A stretch of DNA of 54,744 nt from an uncultured Pelagibacteraceae bacterium (GCA_902594255.1 CACJLN010000007.1:1-54744); one strand, 5' to 3'; positions 38,254 to 47,237 are shown, numbered from the stretch's first letter. Notes: generated by a model from the letters alone, not told the origin. Numbers and translations are program-made.

Positions 38254-38850
38254 TTAAGTTAGTATGTCTACTAGTTGCCAATTCGGATTTGTTGATTTCA
38301 TATCTCTCGAAAAGACCCAAGTATCGTATATTTTTTTTATTTTTTCCGGGTTCCCTGAAATTATTTTTTTCTCTTTATCTCTTATACAAGTAATTACCTC
38401 TCCTACAAAATCTACAGTTACTTGTAAAATATTGTTATTCTTTTTATGTTCTTTTATAACTGCGGAATTAACGCCTATAAAAGTTATTTCAGCATAATGC
38501 CCTTTTGCGTTTCTTTCTTTTAGAGCCTGATTAAATTGATCAAAAATTTTGTTGCTCAAAAGCGGCTTTGAGGTAGTTATCCTGTTGTCGTTATCACTAA
38601 AATCTGTAATAATTGTCTCGTACGCTATTTTAGCACCACTTAGAAATTCTTTTTTCGCTTTCTCATCAAAATTCTGACTCTCTTTTAAGTTTTTATCTAA
38701 TCGAACGTTTTTTAAAATTTCTTCAAATTGTGGAGGTGCTTTTCCCTCAAATCCTGTTCTTTTACCTAAAATGCCACGCAATCTTAAGAAAATGAATCCA
38801 GCAATCATTGCGAGCAATATTATGTCAATATATTCAAAACTATAATTCAT
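38254..38850 (-). CDS. Tim44/TimA-like membrane-anchored protein
   Basis: 198 residues. An N-terminal membrane helix (IDIILLAMIAGFIFLRLRGI) leads into GKRTGFEGKAPPQ, and a C-terminal Tim44-like domain follows (about 70-195, with ITFIGVNSAVIKEHKK and WVFSRDMKSTNPNWQLVDI). Tim44 relatives in alphaproteobacteria are related to the mitochondrial import motor component. I chose the ATG at 38850. Divergent from fxsA. Confidence 0.92.
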   Translation of the reverse strand: MNYSFEYIDIILLAMIAGFIFLRLRGILGKRTGFEGKAPPQFEEILKNVRLDKNLKESQNFDEKAKKEFLSGAKIAYETIITDFSDNDNRITTSKPLLSNKIFDQFNQALKERNAKGHYAEITFIGVNSAVIKEHKKNNNILQVTVDFVGEVITCIRDKEKKIISGNPEKIKKIYDTWVFSRDMKSTNPNWQLVDILT

Positions 38851-38907
38851 TACATTATAGTAATTACTCTGTTGAATAATTTCAACCAACAATTACATTG
38901 AAGACAA

Positions 38908-39333
38908 ATGAACTCAGTGCTTTTATCAATTATTTTAGTTCCAATTGTCGAAATATATCTGTTCATAAAGATTGGAGCAAAAATTGGTGCTTTTAACACA
39001 ATCTTATTAATCTTCATAACAGCGATAACTGGAATAATATATGCTAGATATGAGGGCTTAAATACTTTGCGTTCAGCGTATTCACAAATGATCAAACAAG
39101 AAACACCTGCGTATGAAATAATTTCTGGTGCCGCCATTGCTTTTGCAGCTTTACTTTTGATTATACCTGGATTTGCAACAGACATTATTGGGTTTCTGAT
39201 AATTTTTCCTATCACAAGGAAATTAATTTTGGGTAAAGTTTCTAAAAAGATTAAAAAGAAGGAACCAGATAAGAATAATTTTATAGATGGTGAGTTTGTG
39301 GATATAGAAGATGACGATGAAAGAAAAATATAA
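38908..39333 (+). CDS. fxsA: FxsA-family membrane protein
   Basis: 141 residues with four hydrophobic segments. The N-terminal IILVPIVEIYLFIKIGAKIGA and GIIYARYEGL motif are characteristic, then IISGAAIAFAALLLIIPGF and a second long hairpin. FxsA affects phage F exclusion in E. coli; its normal role is unclear. The end overlaps secB. Confidence 0.92.
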   Translation: MNSVLLSIILVPIVEIYLFIKIGAKIGAFNTILLIFITAITGIIYARYEGLNTLRSAYSQMIKQETPAYEIISGAAIAFAALLLIIPGFATDIIGFLIIFPITRKLILGKVSKKIKKKEPDKNNFIDGEFVDIEDDDERKI

Positions 39334-39739
39334 AATCTTAACTCAATATATAAAAGATATTTCGAGTGAAACACGTGATGTTGAAACTTATCTTTTTGTT
39401 AAAGATAATATTTCCAAATATCATTTAAACATAGATATAAATTCTAAGCCACTCAAGAATAGATTGATCGAAATTAATACTACTTTAAAATTTGAAGATA
39501 AGGGGGAGAACGAAAAGAAATCTTACTTTGAAATTATCTATGCTACAATTATAAATGTTGATAAAGAATTGAAAGAAAAAAACGATTTACAAAAAATAAT
39601 CCTTTGTGATGTTCAAGTATTAATTTATCCAAAAATTGAGAAGGCACTTTTAGATTTAATACATAATTCAGGTTTTCCCGAGGTTAGATTTGAAAAAAAA
39701 ATAGATTTCGAGAAACTTTATAACGAGAAGTTTAATTAA
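39317..39739 (+). CDS. secB: Protein-export chaperone SecB
   Basis: 140 residues. The SecB fold is seen as YIKDISSETRDVETYLF, ISKYHLNIDINSKPL, FEIIYATIINVDKEL and a terminal LIHNSGFPEVRFEKKIDFEKLY. It keeps preproteins unfolded for SecA. The ATG at 39317 is chosen over one two codons upstream; both overlap fxsA. The his-hsl-smr-timA-fxsA-secB order is typical of the left flank of alphaproteobacterial origins. Confidence 0.92.
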   Translation: MKEKYKILTQYIKDISSETRDVETYLFVKDNISKYHLNIDINSKPLKNRLIEINTTLKFEDKGENEKKSYFEIIYATIINVDKELKEKNDLQKIILCDVQVLIYPKIEKALLDLIHNSGFPEVRFEKKIDFEKLYNEKFN

Positions 39740-40397
39740 AAAAATTTTTTTTAAGATTTTGTTTAAGGTATTTTTTGTGCATTTCTATTTCTTTTTCTGT
39801 AGGACAAATTACTTTTTTATAATAAAGAACTTTTTCATCTAAATTATCTATGTCTTCTTTTTTGTTATTCTGAAATTCTAGGGTAGGTTCTTTTTGATCT
39901 AATAAATTTATATAAACTTTTGCTAGTAAATCACAATCTATTAAAGCCGTATGTTTTACTCTCTTTGAATTATCGATCCTATATCTTTTACAAAGCGCAT
40001 CTAGACTGGTTGATGACCCTGGAAATTTATTTCTAGCTAAAGTTAAAGTATCTACAACATCATTTTTAATTTTTTCTTTACCTAAAATTTTCATTTCATT
40101 ATTAAGATGAGATAGATCAAACTCAGCATTGTGAATTACTAGTCTGCTTTCTTTGATAAAATTTAAAAATTCATCAACAATTTGATCAAATTTTTTTTGT
40201 TTAGATAAAAACTCATCTGTATATCCATGAACTTTGAAAGCTTTTTCTGAAACTTTCCTATCTGGATTTAAATAACAATGAAATCTATTTTTTGTTGGAA
40301 CTAAATTATCTAATTCTATACAACCAATTTCTACAATTCTGTGACCCTCTTTCGTGGAGAGTCCTGTTGTTTCAGTATCTAGTATAATTTCTTTCAT
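39732..40397 (-). CDS. dnaQ: DNA polymerase III epsilon (proofreading) subunit DnaQ
   Basis: 221 residues. It is a DEDDh exonuclease: LDTETTGLS (ExoI), VIHNAEFDLSHLN (ExoII) and HTALIDCDLLAKVY (ExoIII with the His). It proofreads for DnaE. Its ATG overlaps the coaE TAA by 1 nt. Confidence 0.97.
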   Translation of the reverse strand: MKEIILDTETTGLSTKEGHRIVEIGCIELDNLVPTKNRFHCYLNPDRKVSEKAFKVHGYTDEFLSKQKKFDQIVDEFLNFIKESRLVIHNAEFDLSHLNNEMKILGKEKIKNDVVDTLTLARNKFPGSSTSLDALCKRYRIDNSKRVKHTALIDCDLLAKVYINLLDQKEPTLEFQNNKKEDIDNLDEKVLYYKKVICPTEKEIEMHKKYLKQNLKKNFFN

Positions 40398-40966
40398 TAT
40401 AAAATTTTGTCCAAAATTTTATTTATATCTTTTTTTATCCCTTTTTTAGAGAAATTATTCTTAATAATAAAATCAGACTTTTGTTTTTTATAAACAAGCG
40501 GTAGTTGAATCTTTTTGAATTTGTAAAGTAATTTCGAATTAAAATTTTTTCTTTTTTTTAATTTTTCTAAGGTTTTTTTTTTATTTGCATCTATAAATAT
40601 TAAAATATCATTCTTTTTATTAAGCTTATTTTCTAGCAAAAGAGGAATGTCTAGAATTACAAATTTTTTATTTTTATTTTTTCTCAAGAAAAGTTTCATT
40701 TTTTTTCTTACTTCAAAATGGACTACTTTGATAATTTTTTTTAGATTATTTTTATTAGATAATATTGCATTTGTGATTTCATATTTATTTATTGGAAACG
40801 AATAAATGTATTTTGGTAAAATTTTTTTTAATTTAAAAAATACTTTTTTGTTTTTCTTATATATTTTTCCAACTTCTTGATCGGCATTGAAAACTGGATA
40901 GCCAAAACTATTTGCGATAAGACTTTTCCCCGACCCTATGTCTCCTAAAATTCCTATTCTTCGCAT
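40397..40966 (-). CDS. coaE: Dephospho-CoA kinase CoaE
   Basis: 189 residues. The P-loop is GDIGSGKSLIANSFG. The CoA-family NADQEVGKIY, HFEVRKKMKLFL and VILDIPLLLENKL segments follow. It phosphorylates dephospho-CoA in the last step of CoA synthesis. It is very lysine- and AT-rich, as are its neighbours. 1-nt overlaps both with aroE and dnaQ. Confidence 0.95.
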   Translation of the reverse strand: MRRIGILGDIGSGKSLIANSFGYPVFNADQEVGKIYKKNKKVFFKLKKILPKYIYSFPINKYEITNAILSNKNNLKKIIKVVHFEVRKKMKLFLRKNKNKKFVILDIPLLLENKLNKKNDILIFIDANKKKTLEKLKKRKNFNSKLLYKFKKIQLPLVYKKQKSDFIIKNNFSKKGIKKDINKILDKIL

Positions 40967-41790
40967 TAGTCTAAAAGTTTGCTTACTTCCTCATTAATTT
41001 CAGGTTGAATATCATGCCAAATTTTAAAAGCTTCTGCTGCTTGAAAAATAAACATTTTTTTTCCATTTTCAGTTTTATTGCCTAGATCTTTACCTTTTTT
41101 TAAAAAATTTGTTTCCTTAGGATTGTAGATAACATCATAAAAAAACTTATTTTTACCAATTTTTGAAAAATCTAAGTCTAAATTATCATCTTTATTTAAA
41201 CCGACACTGGTCGCGTTTATAATCATATCAAACTCGGGTACTTCACCCCAATCAACCACCTTTATGTCATTCCATCCATTTTTTTTTACGGTGCTACTGT
41301 TGTAAAAATTTTGTAATTTTTCAGCTTTAGCTTTGGTTCTATTGGTTAAAGTAATGCTTGAAACATTCATATTATATAAAGCAAGAATTATTGATGGCGT
41401 AACTCCACCAGAGCCTAAAATAAAAATCTTTTTTCCAGAAGTATCATATTTTGTGTATTTAATAGCATTCTCAAAACCACCTATGTCAGTATTATAGCCT
41501 ACTATTTTACCATCATTTGTTAATACAATTGTATTAACCGATTGAGTTGCTTCAGCACCCGATGTCAGCTTGTCAAGATAAGGAATTACCTCTTTTTTAA
41601 AAGGAACAGTGACATTTACTCCACTAATATTTTTCTCTTTGATTTTTATTATTAAATTTTTTAAATCATCGCTATTTAATCTTTCTTTATCATATATTGC
41701 TTTAATATTATTTTTCTTAATCCAGTAGTTATGAATTTTTGGAGACAAAGAGTGATCAATCGGATTGCCAATTACTAAATACTTATTCAT
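40966..41790 (-). CDS. aroE: Shikimate dehydrogenase AroE
   Basis: 274 residues. Motifs are IGNPIDHSLSPKIHN, SGVNVTVPFKKEV (catalytic Lys), TIVLTNDGKIVGYNTDIGG, the Rossmann turn ILGSGGVTPSIILAL and INATSVGLN. It reduces 3-dehydroshikimate in aromatic synthesis. It overlaps maf by 8 nt. Confidence 0.97.
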   Translation of the reverse strand: MNKYLVIGNPIDHSLSPKIHNYWIKKNNIKAIYDKERLNSDDLKNLIIKIKEKNISGVNVTVPFKKEVIPYLDKLTSGAEATQSVNTIVLTNDGKIVGYNTDIGGFENAIKYTKYDTSGKKIFILGSGGVTPSIILALYNMNVSSITLTNRTKAKAEKLQNFYNSSTVKKNGWNDIKVVDWGEVPEFDMIINATSVGLNKDDNLDLDFSKIGKNKFFYDVIYNPKETNFLKKGKDLGNKTENGKKMFIFQAAEAFKIWHDIQPEINEEVSKLLD

Positions 41791-42367
41791 AATTTTTTAA
41801 ATATTCCTTAATTTTGTTAATAGGAAGGCCCATAATTGTATTTTCATCTCCTTGTATTTTCGAAAATAAAGATCTACCTAACCCCTCAATTTGATAAACA
41901 TTATACGAATAAAGTGCCTCATCTGAAATCTTATTTAAATATTCTTCTAACTCTTTGTTTGAGAAATTCTTCATTGTTAGTTTGGCTATATCAGTATAGT
42001 TCCAGATCATTGAACCATTTTTTGATATGCAAACAGAGCTGATTAATTGGTGCACCTTTCCATTGAGTTTTTTTAAAATTGATAGAGCTTTTTCACGATT
42101 GTCAGGTTTAGAGATTAATTCTCCATTTAGGTCTATAACACTATCTGCGCCTAAAACTAATGTATCGAAATTCTTCTGACTAACTCGGCTAGCTTTTATT
42201 TCTGCAAGATTTTTTGAGATTATTTCGGGTGAAGCTTTTTCTTTTAGTAAACTCTGTTTGATAGGTTCCTCATCAACAGTTGAGGGCTCAACTTTAGCTT
42301 CAATATTATGTTTGTCTAATATTTCTTTCCTTACTTTGCTTTTAGATGCAAGTATTAATTTAAACAT
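41783..42367 (-). CDS. maf: Maf-family nucleotide pyrophosphatase
   Basis: 194 residues. The N-terminal LILASKSKVRKEIL and VLGADSVIDLNGELISKPDN motifs define the family, which hydrolyses non-canonical nucleoside triphosphates such as dTTP or UTP analogues. Substrate class (Maf versus YceF) is not clear. It overlaps ppsR by 8 nt. Confidence 0.94.
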   Translation of the reverse strand: MFKLILASKSKVRKEILDKHNIEAKVEPSTVDEEPIKQSLLKEKASPEIISKNLAEIKASRVSQKNFDTLVLGADSVIDLNGELISKPDNREKALSILKKLNGKVHQLISSVCISKNGSMIWNYTDIAKLTMKNFSNKELEEYLNKISDEALYSYNVYQIEGLGRSLFSKIQGDENTIMGLPINKIKEYLKNYE

Positions 42368-43184
42368 TTTGTTTATAAATTTCGTATATTTTTATTATTG
42401 ATGCTGCGGTTTCCTCAACCGATTTTCTTGTAACATCTATTGTGGGCCATTTGTACTTTTTAAAAGCATTTTTAGCATTCTCAACTTCTTTTCTAATTTT
42501 ATCCAGATCTGTGTATGATTTGTTCTGTGTTTCTTTTAAAGAATTCATTCTATTTTTTCTTATATCTACTAATCTTTCAGGCTCAGTATTTAGACCGATT
42601 ACACAAGAAATTTTAGGGTTCTCTTTCAAAATTTGTGGAATAGAATTTTCATTAATAAGTGGAATATTTGATGTTTTATAGCCTTTGTTAGCCAAATAGA
42701 TTGAGGTTGGTGTTTTACTGGTTCTGCTCACCCCTAAAAGAATTATATCGGACTTTTTTATTTCTTTAATAGAATTGCCATCATCATGATTCATGGTAAA
42801 TTGAATAGCTTCAATCCTTTTATAATATTCGTCATTAAGAGCATGTTGGCCACTAGGTTGATGTGAGGCCTTTTGATTAAGTAATTTTGAAAAACTTAAT
42901 ATTAAATCTCCCAACACACCAAAACATGGAATCTCTTTTTCTCTACTTGTTTTAGCAAGATATTTAGCAAGATTGCTATCTACTATTGAATATAATATTA
43001 TTGGATTTGTTTTTTTTTCAGCCTCAGACAAAATCTTTGAAATTTGATTGTTGGTTCTTGTAAAGGAATAAGTGTGAATTTTATATTTTATATTTTTAAA
43101 TTGAGCTTTGATAGCAGTAAAAATTCTATCTAAAGTTTCACCTGTTGAATCTGATATAAGATATATTTGATATGTATTGTTCAT
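42360..43184 (-). CDS. ppsR: PEP synthase/PPDK regulatory protein (PPSR, DUF299)
   Basis: 274 residues. The family opens IYLISDSTGETLD. It has GVSRTSKTPTSIYLANKGYKTSN, which contains the P-loop. It is a kinase/pyrophosphorylase that switches pyruvate dikinase or PEP synthase by phosphorylation of the catalytic threonine. This gene flanks the replication origin in many alphaproteobacteria, facing away from hemE, exactly as here. Confidence 0.94.
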   Translation of the reverse strand: MNNTYQIYLISDSTGETLDRIFTAIKAQFKNIKYKIHTYSFTRTNNQISKILSEAEKKTNPIILYSIVDSNLAKYLAKTSREKEIPCFGVLGDLILSFSKLLNQKASHQPSGQHALNDEYYKRIEAIQFTMNHDDGNSIKEIKKSDIILLGVSRTSKTPTSIYLANKGYKTSNIPLINENSIPQILKENPKISCVIGLNTEPERLVDIRKNRMNSLKETQNKSYTDLDKIRKEVENAKNAFKKYKWPTIDVTRKSVEETAASIIKIYEIYKQNV

Positions 43185-43268
43185 GTATAATATATTTATA
43201 AATTTGTATTACCTTTATCATATTGAATATCTCTCATATTTTTAATTTTGTGTTGTAAAACAGTGGTT

Positions 43269-43277
43269 TTATCAACA
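43269..43277 (+). promoter_or_regulatory. DnaA-box-like site 1
   Basis: TTATCAACA, one mismatch from TTATCCACA, in the putative origin; isolated from the cluster near hemE. Confidence 0.6.
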
Positions 43278-43372
43278 ATATTAAACATGTTAAGACCGAT
43301 AGTGATCATTAAATGTATTAAGTTAATAAGCTTCAATTTTACGTATATATTTATTAAAATTTAAACTCTAAA

Positions 43373-43381
43373 TGTTAATAA
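43373..43381 (-). promoter_or_regulatory. DnaA-box-like site 2
   Basis: Reads TTATTAACA on the minus strand, two mismatches from consensus. It is one turn (11 bp) before site 3. Confidence 0.5.
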
Positions 43382-43383
43382 AC

Positions 43384-43392
43384 TGTTTATAA
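43384..43392 (-). promoter_or_regulatory. DnaA-box-like site 3
   Basis: Reads TTATAAACA on the minus strand, two mismatches from consensus, in tandem with site 2 and 33 bp from site 4. Confidence 0.5.
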
Positions 43393-43416
43393 GATGTTCA
43401 ATAAATTTAATCACCA

Positions 43417-43425
43417 TTATTCACA
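43417..43425 (+). promoter_or_regulatory. DnaA-box-like site 4
   Basis: TTATTCACA, one mismatch from TTATCCACA and fitting TTATNCACA, at the hemE side of the putative origin. Confidence 0.65.
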
Positions 43426-43466
43426 GAATATACTAACATTACAACCAATTATATTTTATTATTAAT

Positions 43467-44468
43467 ATGTCTCCAATTGAAGAAGTAATAATAAACAAAA
43501 AAAGTAATATCAATCCTATTTGGATAATGAGACAAGCAGGGAGATATTTACCGGAATTTAGAGAAATAAGAAAACAAAATCCTGACTTTATCAAATTATG
43601 TCTTAATCAAAAATTATCGAGTGAGATTACTCTACAACCTTTAAAGAGATTTAATTTGGATGCTGCAATAATTTTCTCTGATATCTTGATGTTACCATAT
43701 GGTCTGAATCAAAATGTGGTGTTTAAAAAAAATATGGGCCCTTTACTTGATGAATTAGATTTGAAAAAAATTTCAAGCGTTGAAGAAATTAGTTTTGTAA
43801 AAAAACTCTCTCCTGTTTATGAGTTAATTAAATTGGTTAGCAGTTCTCAGTTTACTAATAATAAAACTACTATTGGTTTTGTTGGGGCACCATGGACTTT
43901 ATTGGTTTACATGATTAATAAAAAGTCACCAAAACTAGATCTAAATGAAAATTTTTTTGTAAACAAGATATTAATTAGTAAAGTTCTTAAAATTTTAGAT
44001 AAGTTTTTAAAAATACACGTCAAAAATCAAATTGATAATGGAGCTCAATTAATTCAAATCTTTGATAGTTGGGCAGGTTTGTTAAATGAAAAAGATTTAC
44101 CTTATTATATTTATGAGCCCACATTAAGTTTAGTTAATTATATTAAATCTTTAAACGTGCCTGTTATTTGTTTTCCAAGAGGTATTAAGAATTATAAAGA
44201 CTTTTGTGAAATTATTAAACCAGATGTTATTTGTATTGATTATAAAGTTGATCCAATAAAAATTTATAAAGAAATAAAAATTCCCGTACAAGGTGGAATG
44301 GATCCAAAGATTTTACTTACTGATAAAGAAAAGCTAAAAAAAGAAACAATAAAATATCTAGATATTTTCAAAGATCATCCATATATATTTAATTTAGGAC
44401 ATGGTGTTCTACCAGAGACTGACCCTAGTATGATGGATTATTTAGTAAAAACTGTGAAAGATTATTAA
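43467..44468 (+). CDS. hemE: Uroporphyrinogen decarboxylase HemE
   Basis: 333 residues. Signatures are PIWIMRQAGRYLPEFR near the N-terminus, AAIIFSDILMLPYGL, GFVGAPWTLLVYMI and PVQGGMDPKILL. It removes four carboxyls to give coproporphyrinogen III. It is the first rightward gene from the origin and overlaps hemH by 1 nt. Confidence 0.97.
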   Translation: MSPIEEVIINKKSNINPIWIMRQAGRYLPEFREIRKQNPDFIKLCLNQKLSSEITLQPLKRFNLDAAIIFSDILMLPYGLNQNVVFKKNMGPLLDELDLKKISSVEEISFVKKLSPVYELIKLVSSSQFTNNKTTIGFVGAPWTLLVYMINKKSPKLDLNENFFVNKILISKVLKILDKFLKIHVKNQIDNGAQLIQIFDSWAGLLNEKDLPYYIYEPTLSLVNYIKSLNVPVICFPRGIKNYKDFCEIIKPDVICIDYKVDPIKIYKEIKIPVQGGMDPKILLTDKEKLKKETIKYLDIFKDHPYIFNLGHGVLPETDPSMMDYLVKTVKDY

Positions 44469-45466
44469 TGGATATCAAACAAGAACACCCACCTGTAAAA
44501 TTTGGAAAAACTGGAGTTTTAATTATAAATCTAGGAACACCCAACTCAACAAGTTGGCTTGATATAAGAAAGTACTTAAAAGAATTTTTATCAGATAGAA
44601 GAGTAATTGAAGTTAACCCAATAGTTTGGCAGATTATCTTAAATGTTTTCATATTAACTTTCAGGCCATCTAAAACAGCAAAAGCATATAAAGAAATCTG
44701 GATGAAGGACAAAAATATTTCCCCACTTCTTTACTATACTCAAAAACAGGCAGAAAAACTCTCAAGCACAATGTCTAAAAAAGACTTGATAATAGATTAT
44801 GCCATGAGATATGGAAATCCTAGTATAAGAAGTAAAATTGCAACCCTTCATAAACAAGGCTGTGAAAATTTAATAATACTTCCGCTTTATCCCCAATATG
44901 CTGCTGCGACTACCGCAACTGTTTGTGACGAAGTATATAGAACTCTTATGAAAATGAGATGGCAACCATCACTTAAAATAGTGCCTCATTATGAATCTGA
45001 TCCCTTATATATAGATGCACTTGTAAATTCATTGAATAAAAAAATTAAAGAAATTAATTGGAAGCCAGATTTAATATTAGCTTCTTATCATGGAATACCT
45101 CAAAAATATTTTGATAAAGGCGACCCTTATCATTGCTATTGCCACAAAACCACTAGACTAATATCAGAAAAACTTACTTCGATTGAAATTATGACAACGT
45201 TCCAATCAAGATTTGGTCCTGAAAAATGGCTTCAACCTTATACAGACAAAACCCTAGAAAGCCTACCTCGAGAAGGGAAAAAAAATATCTTAGCTATATG
45301 CCCAGGATTTTCCTCAGATTGTGTTGAAACTTTAGAAGAAATACAAATTCAAGGAAAAGAGAGCTTCCTAGACTCTGGGGGAGAAAACTTTGATATGGTG
45401 CCATGTTTGAATGATAATGATGATCATATAGTTCTATTAAAATCTTTAATTCAAAAAAACATTTAG
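44468..45466 (+). CDS. hemH: Ferrochelatase HemH
   Basis: 332 residues. It inserts iron into protoporphyrin IX. GVLIINLGTPNSTSWLDIRKYL, AMRYGNPSI, LPLYPQYAAATTATVCDEV and the catalytic histidine in ILASYHGIPQKYFDKGDPY are seen, then TFQSRFGPEKWLQPYT. A CYC motif (HCYCHKT) follows, as in many proteobacterial enzymes. Confidence 0.97.
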   Translation: MDIKQEHPPVKFGKTGVLIINLGTPNSTSWLDIRKYLKEFLSDRRVIEVNPIVWQIILNVFILTFRPSKTAKAYKEIWMKDKNISPLLYYTQKQAEKLSSTMSKKDLIIDYAMRYGNPSIRSKIATLHKQGCENLIILPLYPQYAAATTATVCDEVYRTLMKMRWQPSLKIVPHYESDPLYIDALVNSLNKKIKEINWKPDLILASYHGIPQKYFDKGDPYHCYCHKTTRLISEKLTSIEIMTTFQSRFGPEKWLQPYTDKTLESLPREGKKNILAICPGFSSDCVETLEEIQIQGKESFLDSGGENFDMVPCLNDNDDHIVLLKSLIQKNI

Positions 45467-45469
45467 CTT

Positions 45470-45904
45470 ATGAATACCTATTTACTGTTTAAATCATTAC
45501 ATTTGATATCAGTAATTTCTTGGATGGCTGGATTGCTATATCTTCCAAGAATCTTTGTTTATCATTCTCAATACAGCACCAAGCCAATAATATCAGATGT
45601 ATTTAAAACCATGGAAAGAAAACTGTTTTTTTATATTATGACTCCAGCAATGATACTATCTTGGGTATTTGGTTTATTATTAATCCATGAAATAGGATTT
45701 CAACAACTTGGCCAAACTTGGATGATTTTAAAACTAATATTTGTAGTTATACTAACGATTTATCATTTTTATCTTGGACGAATTTTAGGTCAATTTAAAC
45801 AAGACCTAAATGAACATTCACATAAATTTTATCGATTTATAAATGAAATACCCACATTATTGCTTATTTTAATCATATTTGTTGTAGTTTTTAAGCCTAT
45901 CTAG
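45470..45904 (+). CDS. hemJ: Protoporphyrinogen oxidase HemJ (UPF0093)
   Basis: 144 residues with four membrane helices. The N-terminal LFKSLHLISVISWMAGLLYL carries the haem-ligand histidine, and RIFVYHSQY and MERKLFFYIMTPAM follow. HemJ oxidises protoporphyrinogen IX, so hemE-hemH-hemJ cover three of the last four haem steps, with coproporphyrinogen oxidase elsewhere. It is 3 nt after hemH. Confidence 0.93.
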   Translation: MNTYLLFKSLHLISVISWMAGLLYLPRIFVYHSQYSTKPIISDVFKTMERKLFFYIMTPAMILSWVFGLLLIHEIGFQQLGQTWMILKLIFVVILTIYHFYLGRILGQFKQDLNEHSHKFYRFINEIPTLLLILIIFVVVFKPI

Positions 45905-45906
45905 GG

Positions 45907-45934
45907 TTGAATATTTATAATTAGCATATATATT
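45907..45934 (+). promoter_or_regulatory. Likely rho promoter
   Basis: TTGAAT (45907-45912), a 16-nt spacer and TATATT (45929-45934), just after the hemJ stop. Transcription would start near 45941, at the edge of the hairpin that precedes rho. Confidence 0.45.
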
Positions 45935-45941
45935 CTAGTTG

Positions 45942-45965
45942 TTATTAAGTCCTTAATAATTTTTT
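45942..45965 (+). terminator. Inverted repeat plus T-run directly before rho
   Basis: TTATTAAG (45942-45949) and CTTAATAA (45952-45959) are perfect inverted repeats, with only 2 nt between. TTTTTT follows and the rho ATG is at 45969. It has the shape of a weak terminator or attenuator. The stem is nearly all A-T, so it would be unstable. Confidence 0.35.
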
Positions 45966-45968
45966 ATC

Positions 45969-47237
45969 ATGAACATACAGGAACTAAAACTCAAATCATC
46001 CGAACAACTTATTACACAAGCAGAAGAGCTTGGTATTGAAAATGCTAGTACTTTAAGAAAGCAAGAAATACTTTTTGCTATTTTAAAAAAGGTCGCTGAA
46101 AAAGAGGAAATAACAGGCGCAGGAGTTTTGCAACTGTTACAAGACGGCTTTGGTTTCCTAAGAGCAATGGAGTCCAATTATCTACCCGGTCCAGATGATA
46201 TATATGTAAGCCCAAGCCAGATAAGAAAATTTGGCTTAAGAACTGGTGATACGGTTGAGGGACCTGTACGAGCTCCGAAAGAGGGAGAAAGATATTTTGC
46301 ATTGTTACAAGTTAGTAAAATAAATTTTGAAGAACCAGAAAAATCACGACATAAAATTGCTTTTGACAACTTAACTCCACTTTACCCAGATAAACAATTA
46401 GTTATGGAAATTGAAGTTTTAAAAACTGAAAAAAAACAAGATTTAACTCCAAGATTAATTGACCTAGTAAGCCCGATCGGTAAAGGCCAAAGATCAATAA
46501 TTATTTCACCGCCAAAAGCTGGAAAAACCATGATACTTCAAAGTATTGCCAATTCTATAGCAAAAAATTATCCAGAATGTTATTTAATAGTTTTACTTAT
46601 TGACGAAAGACCTGAAGAGGTTACAGATATGCAAAGGACTGTTAAAGGAGAAGTAATTAGTTCTACTTTTGACGAACCTGCACAACGTCATGTTGCTGTT
46701 GCAGAAATGGTAATAGAAAAAGCAAAAAGATTAACAGAGCATAAAAAAGATGTGGTTATACTCTTAGACTCTATCACAAGGCTCGGGAGAGCTTATAATG
46801 CGGTAATCCCAAGTTCTGGTAAAGTGTTAACTGGAGGTGTAGACGCTAATGCACTTCAAAGACCTAAAAGATTTTTTGGAGCCGCAAGAAATATTGAGGA
46901 GGGCGGTTCTTTGACGATTATATCAACAGCATTAATTGATACTGGAAGTAGAATGGATGAGGTAATTTTTGAGGAATTTAAAGGAACTGGTAATAGTGAA
47001 ACTGTTCTTGATAGAAAAATTGCAGATAAAAGAATATATCCAGCTATTGATATCACTAAATCAGGAACAAGAAGAGAAGAACTATTATTTGATAAAAATG
47101 ATCTTCAAAAAATGAATGTTTTAAGAAGAATAATTGCCCCAATGGGCACTATGGATGCAATAGAGTTTATCAGCTCAAAATTAAAAGACACAAAAAATAA
47201 TTCAGAGTTTTTTAATTCAATGAATAAACCTGCTTAA
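45969..47237 (+). CDS. rho: Transcription termination factor Rho
   Basis: 422 residues, the normal length. The N-terminal cold-shock-like RNA-binding domain has [19 protein letters not shown] and [21 protein letters not shown]. The ATPase domain has Walker [13 protein letters not shown], Walker [17 protein letters not shown] and the Q/R loop with KGTGNSE. It unwinds RNA to end transcription. No Shine-Dalgarno is visible; the start follows a T-run. Confidence 0.98.
   Translation: MNIQELKLKSSEQLITQAEELGIENASTLRKQEILFAILKKVAEKEEITGAGVLQLLQDGFGFLRAMESNYLPGPDDIYVSPSQIRKFGLRTGDTVEGPVRAPKEGERYFALLQVSKINFEEPEKSRHKIAFDNLTPLYPDKQLVMEIEVLKTEKKQDLTPRLIDLVSPIGKGQRSIIISPPKAGKTMILQSIANSIAKNYPECYLIVLLIDERPEEVTDMQRTVKGEVISSTFDEPAQRHVAVAEMVIEKAKRLTEHKKDVVILLDSITRLGRAYNAVIPSSGKVLTGGVDANALQRPKRFFGAARNIEEGGSLTIISTALIDTGSRMDEVIFEEFKGTGNSETVLDRKIADKRIYPAIDITKSGTRREELLFDKNDLQKMNVLRRIIAPMGTMDAIEFISSKLKDTKNNSEFFNSMNKPA

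Larger units (their letters stand above)
43185..43466. other. oriC: Putative chromosomal replication origin (oriC)
   Basis: A 282-nt intergenic gap, the largest in the window, between divergent ppsR and hemE. In Caulobacter and other alphaproteobacteria the origin lies between these same genes. It contains DnaA-box-like 9-mers (TTATCAACA, TTATTAACA, TTATAAACA, TTATTCACA on one strand or the other), an AT-only unwinding-prone stretch around 43331-43370, and flanking genes that all point outward. The expected GC-skew switch was not computed. Confidence 0.78.

Noticed and set aside
38850..39374. A 174-codon open frame antisense to fxsA
   Set aside because: fxsA has clear family motifs and membrane helices; the reverse frame is its hydrophobic shadow.
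43281..43293. TTAA-N5-TTAA in the putative origin considered as a CtrA site
   Set aside because: CtrA needs TTAA-N7-TTAA; the spacing is two short.
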